A stretch of DNA of 7,297 bases. Source: Bryobacterales bacterium (lineage in GTDB: Bacteria > Acidobacteriota > Terriglobia > Bryobacterales > Bryobacteraceae). The stretch's first letter is position 1. Each line of letters opens with the position of its first letter. The stretch spans positions 1 through 7,297 of the forward strand of contig JALOKO010000188.1 in the NCBI GenBank assembly GCA_025456495.1, read 5' to 3'. The notes beneath the pieces were generated by a model that made no database searches, was not told the origin of the DNA, and saw nothing but the letters and a program-made list of their open reading frames with translations. Both the position numbers and the translations under genes were made by a program. Shown here piece by piece: positions 1 to 5,554 of this stretch.

Positions 1-219
1 ACCCATCAGATTCGCGTTCACCTCTCCAGCATCGGCCACCCCGTGGTAGGCGATCGTCTCTACGGCGCGCCCGTCCAACCGCCCGACATGCCTGCCCCGG
101 AACGTTACTTCCTGCATGCCCACCGCATCGCCTTCACCCATCCCCACACCGGCGAACGCATGGAAATCGTCGCCCCCTTAACAGCCGACATCCAGGCCTG
201 GATGCGGTTGTTGGAATGA
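1..219 (+). CDS. RluA-family 23S rRNA/tRNA pseudouridine synthase, C-terminal fragment
   Basis: This is the last 72 codons of a gene that begins before the window and ends at TGA 217-219. The first residues read THQIRVHLSSIGHPVVGDRL followed by YG. This is the conserved C-terminal block of the RluA/RluC/RluD family, which isomerises uridine to pseudouridine in rRNA or tRNA in the cytoplasm. The block R-T-H-Q-I-R-V-H-L...GHP(I/V)xGDxxYG lies after the catalytic aspartate, which must be upstream and is not visible. The rest (LHAHRIAFTHPHTGE, then an APL motif) is the usual end of the catalytic domain. No stop or frameshift is seen. Which RluA subfamily it belongs to, and so which uridine it modifies, cannot be told from this part. 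It converges with the RNase T2 gene, leaving 95 bp with no strong terminator. Confidence 0.93.
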   Translation, partial: THQIRVHLSSIGHPVVGDRLYGAPVQPPDMPAPERYFLHAHRIAFTHPHTGERMEIVAPLTADIQAWMRLLE

Positions 220-314
220 AGTGAGCATCCAAGGGTGGCCTCCAATGCGCTCCCAACCCCGCTGCGCCCACCGGGCTCAATGAAAGCTGCAATCGCACGG
301 AACCAGCGTGAGCA

Positions 315-1106
315 CTACCGCAACGGACGCACGATCATCTCAGGCACGTTGCATCGGTCGCGGACCCCACCGCCGCAGGGGCGTGGGTTGAGGTTCTTAT
401 CCAGACACACACGCACCTCCTGCAGGAAGCGGCCGCTGCAGATCACCGCCACATGCTGCGCGCCCAAGGCGGGGTTCGCATCCAGCAACGCCTGCTTGTA
501 TACAGAGGGCTTCACGTTCAGTGTGGTGCTGGGCGTGCCATAGCCAGCGGGTGTCCGAAAGGCCTCAAAGGCCCGCCGCGTGACGGCAAAGTAGTCCTCC
601 GGCGACAGCCCACTGCAGGTTCCGTGCTTCCTCCACTCATGCCGGATGAGCCCCTCGCTGGGCATGATGTCCATCATCCTGCTCAGCAACTGTCGGCTGG
701 GCGCGGCACTGCCGCCGCAATCCTGTGGGAAGCCCCGTTCAAATTGCGGCCACAACCCATGCACAATGAAGCCATACGAACGCGGACCCGCGCATTGCGT
801 GCGATCGCGATTGCCCGCTGGCGTGGCGCAGTGTTGCGGCGACCACGATAGCGCCAATACGTAGTAATCGAAGTTGGCTGTGGACGCCGTCTCCACCGCT
901 GTGACCGTCTGGCCCGTGGGTTCGGTAAGCGTGACCACCTGGTCGGGCGCCTCGGCCCCCATCCCGCTGGCGGCCGCGACGGAAAGGTCCTCTCGCGCGG
1001 AGCCTGCCGTTTTCGTCCCGCCACAGCCCGCCATCGTGATGCACAGGGCCAGCAACAACCCCATCGAACCTTGCCAGCGCGCCAGGACGCAAACGCGGAT
1101 ACGCAT
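315..1106 (-). CDS. RNase T2 family ribonuclease, predicted lipoprotein
   Basis: A 263-residue protein that should cut single-stranded RNA through a 2',3'-cyclic phosphate, without metal, outside the cytoplasm. The N-terminus has Arg residues, a hydrophobic stretch (about 15-26) and a lipobox-like MAGC ending at Cys28, so export and lipid anchoring are likely. Residues 29-77 are a low-complexity linker. The RNase T2 domain starts near YYVLALSWSP (81-90). It contains motif CAS I, FIVHGLWPQ with His116, and CAS II, HEWRKHGTC with Glu157 and His161. All three expected catalytic residues are present, along with several cysteines (93, 105, 130, 164) suited to disulfides. The start is uncertain: Met1 (1106) has no clear ribosome site, while Met15 (1064) has AAGG four bases before it but loses most of the basic n-region. 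A weak TACACT box lies at 1118-1113 on this strand. The frame stays open far upstream, opposite the next gene, which I regard as chance. Confidence 0.9.
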   Translation of the reverse strand: MRIRVCVLARWQGSMGLLLALCITMAGCGGTKTAGSAREDLSVAAASGMGAEAPDQVVTLTEPTGQTVTAVETASTANFDYYVLALSWSPQHCATPAGNRDRTQCAGPRSYGFIVHGLWPQFERGFPQDCGGSAAPSRQLLSRMMDIMPSEGLIRHEWRKHGTCSGLSPEDYFAVTRRAFEAFRTPAGYGTPSTTLNVKPSVYKQALLDANPALGAQHVAVICSGRFLQEVRVCLDKNLNPRPCGGGVRDRCNVPEMIVRPLR

Positions 1107-1131
1107 GCCCGTAGTGTACACCGGCACCTGT

Positions 1132-1168
1132 CGCCCACCCCGCCATCGCCCACCCCGCCATCCGCCAT
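1132..1168. repeat. 15-bp tandem direct repeat in a divergent intergenic region
   Basis: CGCCCACCCCGCCAT occurs twice back to back (1132-1146 and 1147-1161), followed by a partial third copy CCGCCAT (1162-1168). It lies in the 84-bp gap between the RNase T2 gene (-) and the NDT/TIR-like gene (+), so it occupies most of the promoter space of both. It may be slippage in GC-rich DNA or a repeated protein-binding site; the sequence does not decide. Confidence 0.85.
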
Positions 1169-1190
1169 CTTGATGGAAGATACTGGTTGC

Positions 1191-1961
1191 ATGGCCAAAC
1201 CAGGCGCGGAAGATCTTAAGCGTTGTTTTCTGATTGCTCCCATCGGTGAGGAAGCCAGCGACACTCGCCGTCGCAGCGACCAGATGCTGCGCTACATCAT
1301 TGACCCCATCCTGCAGGAATTGGGATACGTCGGCGCCACCCGACCAGATCACATGGGCAAGCCTGGCCTGATCGTTCCCGCCGTCATTGAACGGGTGATG
1401 GACGACCCGCTGGTGATTGCTGACCTTAGTGACCGCGACCCCATTGTCTATTACCTGCTGGCCATCCGGCACATGACCCGCAAGCCCATCGTCAAGATGA
1501 TTGACGCCAGCCAGCCTTCCCCCTTCGATGTCGCCCAAAGCCGCACCATCCGCGTGGACACCAAGGATCTGGATAGCGTCGAGTATTGTCGCCGCGAACT
1601 GCGCCAGCAGATCCGCGTGGCGGAAAAGAAGCCGCAGGATGCCGACAATCCCATCACCAACTTCGTTGACCTGATGCACCTGCGGCAGAGCGCCGATCCG
1701 GAAAAGCAATACTGGGCCCAATTGTTTGAAATGATGCGTGAGATGCAGATGTCCCTGGAGGCTGCTTTGCAACGTTTCCAGGCCCTCGACGCCCTCCGCT
1801 ACGGCGAGGGACCGGTGGGCGCGGTTGCCGTCGAACGTGGCGCCCACGAGGAAGCCGAACCGCGCCCCAAGCGCCAGGCGGATTTCGGCTCGATGGACAT
1901 GAACCGCCTCACCTCCATGCTGGCCGAAGTGGCGCGCGATCTTCCCAAGGGCAATCGGTAG
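1191..1961 (+). CDS. Nucleoside 2-deoxyribosyltransferase/TIR-like Rossmann-fold protein
   Basis: A soluble 256-residue protein. Its first 105 residues follow the pattern of the nucleoside 2-deoxyribosyltransferase-like (NDT/TIR-like) superfamily. There is a first strand CFLIAPIGEE (12-21), then Arg26-28 with a helix leading to DPILQELGY (38-46), then TRPDH (50-54), then VIADLSDRDPIVYYLLAIRH (75-94) and KPIVKMID (98-105). Relatives usually read ADL(S/T)xxNPNVxYELGxxHA, where the Glu is the catalytic nucleophile. Here that position is Leu89, while Asp78, Pro84, Tyr88 and His94 are kept. A helical, probably coiled-coil region spans about 170-203, followed by a charged linker and a final short helix. 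The start at 1191 has GGAAGA ten bases upstream; ATG 1173 (six residues longer) is possible, and ATG 1071 would overlap the RNase T2 gene. No membrane segment is seen. Family members include base-exchange enzymes and NAD-cleaving defence effectors; the actual role is unknown. Confidence 0.8.
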   Translation: MAKPGAEDLKRCFLIAPIGEEASDTRRRSDQMLRYIIDPILQELGYVGATRPDHMGKPGLIVPAVIERVMDDPLVIADLSDRDPIVYYLLAIRHMTRKPIVKMIDASQPSPFDVAQSRTIRVDTKDLDSVEYCRRELRQQIRVAEKKPQDADNPITNFVDLMHLRQSADPEKQYWAQLFEMMREMQMSLEAALQRFQALDALRYGEGPVGAVAVERGAHEEAEPRPKRQADFGSMDMNRLTSMLAEVARDLPKGNR

Positions 1962-1979
1962 CCCATCAAGGGCGTCCAC

Positions 1980-1993
1980 CCCTGGAATCAGGG
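1980..1993. terminator. Weak hairpin between two convergent genes
   Basis: CCCTG (1980-1984), loop GAAT, CAGGG (1989-1993) forms a perfect 5-bp stem. It spans the stop codon of the LytS-type kinase gene and lies 19 bases past the stop of the NDT/TIR-like gene. There is no T-tract on either side, so it would be a poor intrinsic terminator. It is the only hairpin I see in this 26-bp convergent gap. Confidence 0.2.
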
Positions 1994-3364
1994 CACAGGC
2001 TGCGTCTTCGGTTTCGCGGCCTCGGTGGCGCCCCCGCGCCGCTGGCTTGCCATCGTCTGCCGCAAGCCCTCGCCCAACGTCACGGGAACCGTAATTCGAA
2101 TCTGCATCCCCTGCCCTTCCTGCGATTCGATGTCGAACAGGAAGCGCCCTCCGTACAGCACGTTCAACCGCTGATGCGTGTTGGTGAGGCCAATGCCTTT
2201 GCCGATCAGGGACGCCGCCGCCTCTGGTTTCATACCCACCCCGTCGTCGGCCACCGTCACCCGCAAATCGTCTCCGTCCCGCTGCGCGGACAGCCGCACG
2301 CATCCGCCCTCAATCTTGCTGCCTAACCCGTGCCGGATGCAATTCTCCACCAGCGGCTGCAGCAGCATGCTGGGCACCCGGCAATCCAGCACATCCGCCG
2401 CAATCTCCTGCTCAACGCGTAGCTTGTCGCCAAACCGCACGCGCTCAATGGCCAGATAATCGTCGATGAACGAGATCTCTTCGCGAAGCGGTACGAAGTG
2501 CTCGTGGGTCTTCAGCAATCGCCGCAGAATATGGGAGAGGCGATACACCACCTGCCGCGCCTGGTCCGGGTTCGTGCGGATCAGCGAAGACACTGAGTTC
2601 AAGGTGTTGAACAGGAAGTGCGGGTTAATCTGGCGGCTGAGCGCCTCCAGCCGCGCCTGCATCAGCAGTTGGTTCTGCTCCTTCAGCTTCGATTCCGTGC
2701 GCTGGTTGTTCCAGATCTTCAGCGGGATGGCCACCGCGAAAATCGTGGAAACGTACGTCGCAAGCAGCAGCCAGTGGAAGCCCGGGCCATCCTCGGGCCG
2801 CAGCACAAACAGGAAGCGCTCACCAAACACCTGGCCCAGCAACTGGCGGAGGAACTCCGACAGCACGAGAATTCCCAACGCTAGCAACTGGTACGCCGCA
2901 GTGGGGTAATCGCGCTCAACGAAGTACAGGCGATACAGGCTCCGTTCAAAAAACGGCGAGATCTGCCAGACCTGCTCCGGGTCACTAGCCAGGTCGCGCA
3001 ATAACGCCGCCGCCGTGGCCACCCCCGCGTAGAGCACAACCGTGAAATACTCCCCGTTCAGCACGGCGGGCAGCGCAATCAACGGACCCGCCACGATGCC
3101 CACCAGATACCCGCCCAGCAACCCGCTTAGGAAGCTGCCCTCCAAACCCAGGTCGGCTGCCTGATAGCCCTGGGTGACGATGCGCACGGTCACGCTGGCG
3201 CCGAATAGCAGCGACAGGCACCCGGCGAACACCAGCCGTTCCCGGTAACTGCGTTCTTCGCGAAGGATTGAGCGGGAAAAAAAGCGCACGCGCACCAGGA
3301 AACTGGCGATCGCCGCTGCTACGCCGATTTTGATGAGCAGCGTAACCAGCAAAGGATTCGGCAT
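1988..3364 (-). CDS. LytS-type membrane sensor histidine kinase (5TM-LYT, His_kinase, HATPase)
   Basis: A 458-residue integral membrane kinase of the LytS/YehU type. By family it autophosphorylates on histidine and passes the phosphate to a LytTR-type response regulator. About six hydrophobic segments lie in residues 1-216 (roughly 3-22, 43-60, 78-100, 102-122, 157-175, 198-216), and 33-125 resembles the 5TM-5TMR_LYT sensor module. A coiled coil (217-243) leads to the phospho-acceptor motif QINPHFLFNTLNS with His249. The ATPase domain has the N box LLQPLVENCIRHG (Asn341), G1 box VADDGVGM (371-378) and GKGIGL (388-393). All catalytic parts look intact. The last 25 residues are a basic Ala/Pro/Lys tail. 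I chose ATG 3364; an upstream in-frame ATG at 3424 would add 20 unlikely residues and put the -10 box inside the gene. No response-regulator gene lies beside it, so the partner is elsewhere or outside the window. The ligand is unknown. Confidence 0.92.
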   Translation of the reverse strand: MPNPLLVTLLIKIGVAAAIASFLVRVRFFSRSILREERSYRERLVFAGCLSLLFGASVTVRIVTQGYQAADLGLEGSFLSGLLGGYLVGIVAGPLIALPAVLNGEYFTVVLYAGVATAAALLRDLASDPEQVWQISPFFERSLYRLYFVERDYPTAAYQLLALGILVLSEFLRQLLGQVFGERFLFVLRPEDGPGFHWLLLATYVSTIFAVAIPLKIWNNQRTESKLKEQNQLLMQARLEALSRQINPHFLFNTLNSVSSLIRTNPDQARQVVYRLSHILRRLLKTHEHFVPLREEISFIDDYLAIERVRFGDKLRVEQEIAADVLDCRVPSMLLQPLVENCIRHGLGSKIEGGCVRLSAQRDGDDLRVTVADDGVGMKPEAAASLIGKGIGLTNTHQRLNVLYGGRFLFDIESQEGQGMQIRITVPVTLGEGLRQTMASQRRGGATEAAKPKTQPVP

Positions 3365-3379
3365 GACGCTCTGGGCATC

Positions 3380-3387
3380 ATTATAAA
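3380..3387. promoter_or_regulatory. Overlapping divergent -10 elements for the lytS-type gene and ribA
   Basis: The sequence ATTATAAA carries a perfect TATAAT on the minus strand (3385-3380) and TATAAA on the plus strand (3382-3387). The minus-strand box would start transcription near 3373, giving the kinase a leader of only about nine bases. The plus-strand box would start near 3394, about 48 bases before ribA ATG 3442. I find no good -35 hexamer at 16-18 bp on either side. The site stands out as AT-rich in a GC-rich region between two divergent starts. Confidence 0.45.
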
Positions 3388-3441
3388 ATGAAAGGGTGCA
3401 GCAACCCCGCAGGGTGGCTGCCACGTTGTCCTTCCCATCTC

Positions 3442-4038
3442 ATGGCCGTTACCGTAAAACTTGTCGCCGAAGCGCGATTCCCCAGCCAGTTTGGCGATTT
3501 CCAGATTCATGGCATTACGGCGATGGTCGATGGCCAACCCGAAGAGCTGGTGGCGGTGCGCATGGGCGACCTCACTAGCGGCGCTCCGCCCCTGGTGCGC
3601 ATTCATTCGCAATGCCTTACTGGCGATGTCTTCCATAGCCTGCGTTGCGATTGTCGGGCACAGTTGGAGATGGCCCTGCGCGCGGTGGCCGAAGAGGGAC
3701 GCGGTTTGGTGATCTACGAACAAAAGGAAGGCCGCGGCATCGGCCTCGTCAACAAGATTCGCGCCTATGAGTTGCAGGACCACGGCGCCGATACCGTGGA
3801 GGCCAATGAGCTGTTGGGCTTCAAGGCGGATCTGCGCGATTACTCCGTCCACGCCCATGTCCTCCGCTTGTTTGGATTGGAAGCAGTACGCCTGCTTTCC
3901 AACAATCCCGACAAAATTGCGGCTTTGGAGAATGCGGGCATTCGCGTGGTGGAGCGCGTCCCGATTATTGTGGATCCGCTTGAGACCACCGCGTTCTACA
4001 TGCAAACCAAGCGCGAGAAGCTGGGCCACCTGCTCTAG
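3442..4038 (+). CDS. ribA: GTP cyclohydrolase II
   Basis: A 198-residue cytoplasmic enzyme that opens the imidazole ring of GTP, releasing formate and pyrophosphate, to make the 2,5-diamino-6-ribosylamino-pyrimidinone phosphate that begins riboflavin synthesis. The zinc ligands Cys58, Cys69 and Cys71 sit in SQCLTGDVFHSLRCDC. The GTP-binding block EGRGIGLVNKIRAYELQD (96-113) includes Tyr109, and Arg132 in ADLRDY matches the conserved catalytic arginine of the E. coli enzyme. ERVPIIV and the C-terminal KLGHLL are also family hallmarks. Length matches the stand-alone E. coli RibA (196 residues), so this is not a RibBA fusion. ATG 3442 gives the family's normal N-terminus (VKLVAEARFP). ATG 3388 is in frame but would overlap the -10 box and add 18 unconserved residues. 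No clear Shine-Dalgarno sequence precedes 3442. No other rib gene lies in the window, and the 54-base leader is too short for an FMN riboswitch. Confidence 0.96.
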   Translation: MAVTVKLVAEARFPSQFGDFQIHGITAMVDGQPEELVAVRMGDLTSGAPPLVRIHSQCLTGDVFHSLRCDCRAQLEMALRAVAEEGRGLVIYEQKEGRGIGLVNKIRAYELQDHGADTVEANELLGFKADLRDYSVHAHVLRLFGLEAVRLLSNNPDKIAALENAGIRVVERVPIIVDPLETTAFYMQTKREKLGHLL

Positions 4039-4169
4039 TGCATGGACGGCGCCAAGGGCTGTCGAGGGAGCCATCAATTGCGGCGGATCCCCAATCAGTC
4101 GGCATGCCAACCCGTGGGCTTTGCTGGCGGCATCCGGCATCGGCATCAATCGTGAAGTGTGAACGCAGG

Positions 4170-4174
4170 GGAGG
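4170..4174 (+). promoter_or_regulatory. Shine-Dalgarno site deciding the mscS-family start
   Basis: GGAGG, within GGGGAGGGA at 4168-4176, lies 11 bases before GTG 4186. The in-frame GTG at 4159 lies upstream of this site and has no purine-rich box of its own, so 4186 is preferred. Confidence 0.6.
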
Positions 4175-4185
4175 GACGGCCACCG

Positions 4186-5076
4186 GTGGAACTCTGGCAT
4201 GAATGGAATACCGTCTGGCAGCAGGTCTCCAGTGTTGATTGGATGCGGAATCTCGCCGTCTCCGCCATCATCCTGCTGCTGTTCCTAGGGCTGCGCATCG
4301 TGGTGAGCCGCCTGGTGATGCGTCATCTGCATTCCGCCGGGGAACGTCAACGATGGCTCAGCGGCTCGCGAAACACCACCGTCATTCTGTTGGTGCTGGC
4401 TCTGGTGGCCGTATGGGCGAACGCCATTCAGTCCTTCATTCTGTCGGTGATTGCCCTGGCCGCCGCCTTCGTGATCGCCACCAAAGAACTGCTGCTTTGC
4501 CTCACCGGGTCGTTGCTCCGCGCGGTCAGCGGCGCATTCTCGCTGGGTGACCGCATCCAGTGGGGTCCTGTCCATGGGGATGTCATCGACATCTCCCTCT
4601 TCACCACCACTTTGCTAGAGGTTGGCCCCGCGCCCAGTTTCCACATGCCCACCGGTCGCGTCGTGGTGGTGCCCAACGCAAAGTTGCTGGATACCCCCGT
4701 CTACAGCGAATCCAAGTCCGGCAAGTATGTTGTTCATACCATCTGCATTCCGCTCACGCTGCAGGACGACCTTGAACGCGCCCAGCAGGTGGCCTTGGAT
4801 GCCATCAACGAGGTCTGCGCCGATGTTCTGGAACCGGCGCGCCAGTGGATGGAAAGCCTTGAACACACCCACAATTTCATCCACACGCCTTCGGCTACGC
4901 CACGCGTCTATTTCCACTTGCCAGAACCAAACCGTGTGGACCTGCTGCTGCGCTTTCCCTCGCCCGTTCGCCGTCGAGGACGCATGGAGCAAGCCATCCT
5001 GCGACGTTTCCTGCGTGACTACCACGGCGCGAAGAACCCGCTTAGCGTAAACGCCAGCAAAGAGGAAATCATCTAA
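4186..5076 (+). CDS. Small MscS-family mechanosensitive channel
   Basis: A 296-residue inner-membrane protein of the MscS superfamily, whose members open under membrane tension and release solutes during hypo-osmotic shock. Three membrane helices are visible at about 22-44, 64-81 and 83-104, then an amphipathic stretch (LLRAVSGAF). Next comes the beta domain, starting SLGDRIQWGPVHGDVIDI, with the typical VVVVPNAKLLDTPV near 165-178, and then an alpha-beta cytosolic end. This is the basic three-helix plan, without the extra N-terminal domains of the large family members. The TM3 segment, reading through TKELLLCLTG, differs from the Gly/Ala-packed pore helix of E. coli MscS, so conductance and ion choice cannot be assumed. 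Translation probably starts at GTG 4186 behind GGAGG; GTG 4159 would add nine residues. The 147-bp gap after ribA has no clear terminator and holds three close GGCATC copies (4129-4147), so read-through from ribA is possible. It converges with glnK. Confidence 0.9.
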   Translation: MELWHEWNTVWQQVSSVDWMRNLAVSAIILLLFLGLRIVVSRLVMRHLHSAGERQRWLSGSRNTTVILLVLALVAVWANAIQSFILSVIALAAAFVIATKELLLCLTGSLLRAVSGAFSLGDRIQWGPVHGDVIDISLFTTTLLEVGPAPSFHMPTGRVVVVPNAKLLDTPVYSESKSGKYVVHTICIPLTLQDDLERAQQVALDAINEVCADVLEPARQWMESLEHTHNFIHTPSATPRVYFHLPEPNRVDLLLRFPSPVRRRGRMEQAILRRFLRDYHGAKNPLSVNASKEEII

Positions 5077-5110
5077 GCCACGGTCGCCCTGCCAACGGTG
5101 GCCCCTCGTT

Positions 5111-5144
5111 CGTCCTCCGGACGTGGTTGCCCGCTCAATGGGCA
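5111..5144. terminator. Two adjacent hairpins in the convergent mscS/glnK gap
   Basis: CGTCC-TCC-GGACG (5111-5123) and TGCCC-GCTCAAT-GGGCA (5128-5144) are perfect 5-bp stems four bases apart. A weaker pairing, GCCAC (5077-5081) with GTGGC (5098-5102), precedes them. All lie in the 126 bp between the stop of the mscS-family gene and the stop of glnK, where a bidirectional terminator is expected. None has a T-tract, so efficiency is doubtful. Confidence 0.3.
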
Positions 5145-5202
5145 TGCGACGCGCAGGGGATGCGTGGGTTGTCCGCCCCCCTGCCTGGCGCTCGCGTCGC
5201 CG

Positions 5203-5541
5203 CTACAGCGCTTCCTCTCCCCGGTCATCGTTGCGCACGCGGATGGCCTCCACCACGTCATACACAAAGATCTTGCCGTCGCCGATCTTTCCCGTACGAG
5301 CGGCTTTCCCAATCGCTTGCACTATGTCTTCCAGGCGCGCATCGGGCAGCACCAGTTCCAGCTTCACCTTCGGCAGCAGATCCACCTGGTATTCCTGGCC
5401 CCGGTACACTTCCTTGTGCCCCTTCTGTCGTCCGTGTCCGCGCACTTCCGTGATGGTCATGCCCGTGATGCCCATGCCCTTCAGGGCCTCCTTCACCTCT
5501 TCCAACTTGAACGGCTGCAGGATGGCTTCGATTTTCTTCAT
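5203..5541 (-). CDS. glnK: PII nitrogen regulatory protein (GlnK/GlnB)
   Basis: A 112-residue PII protein, the same length as E. coli GlnB and very similar throughout. PII forms a trimer that senses ATP/ADP and 2-oxoglutarate, and it plugs or releases the AmtB ammonium channel and tunes nitrogen enzymes. The T-loop (about 37-55) contains YRGQEY, with Tyr51 at the site uridylylated in many bacteria. The B-loop signature TGKIGDGKIFV and Lys/Arg residues for ATP binding are intact. AAGGA (5553-5549) lies seven bases before the ATG, supporting the start. The gene begins 13 bases after the amtB stop on the same strand, so the two are almost surely co-transcribed. This linkage is why I call it glnK; the sequence alone does not separate GlnK from GlnB. 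Whether Tyr51 is modified here depends on a GlnD enzyme that is not in the window. Confidence 0.97.
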   Translation of the reverse strand: MKKIEAILQPFKLEEVKEALKGMGITGMTITEVRGHGRQKGHKEVYRGQEYQVDLLPKVKLELVLPDARLEDIVQAIGKAARTGKIGDGKIFVYDVVEAIRVRNDDRGEEAL

Positions 5542-5548
5542 GGCGGTG

Positions 5549-5553
5549 TCCTT
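5549..5553 (-). promoter_or_regulatory. glnK Shine-Dalgarno site
   Basis: Read on the minus strand this is AAGGA, seven bases before ATG 5541, within the 13-bp amtB-glnK gap just after the amtB stop codon. It supports separate ribosome loading on the second cistron and fixes the start. Confidence 0.65.
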
Positions 5554-5554
5554 C

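Noticed and set aside
266..276. Small hairpin GCCC-ACC-GGGC between the convergent pseudouridine synthase and RNase T2 genes.
   Set aside because: A four-base-pair stem without a T-tract is too weak to call a terminator in DNA of this base composition.
315..2303. A 662-codon minus-strand open frame that would fuse about 400 residues to the N-terminus of the RNase T2 protein.
   Set aside because: The extension lies opposite the well-supported NDT/TIR-like gene and the end of the kinase gene, and shows no family motif. A lipoprotein signal with its own Met begins at 1106. Long antisense open frames are common in GC-rich genes.
3388..3441. FMN riboswitch in the ribA leader.
   Set aside because: The leader is only about 50 bases and lacks the conserved FMN aptamer segments; there is just a small GGGT/ACCC pairing.
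3319..4200. A 293-codon minus-strand frame opposite ribA.
   Set aside because: It covers an unmistakable ribA on the other strand and has no recognisable domain; it is a shadow of GC-rich codon use.
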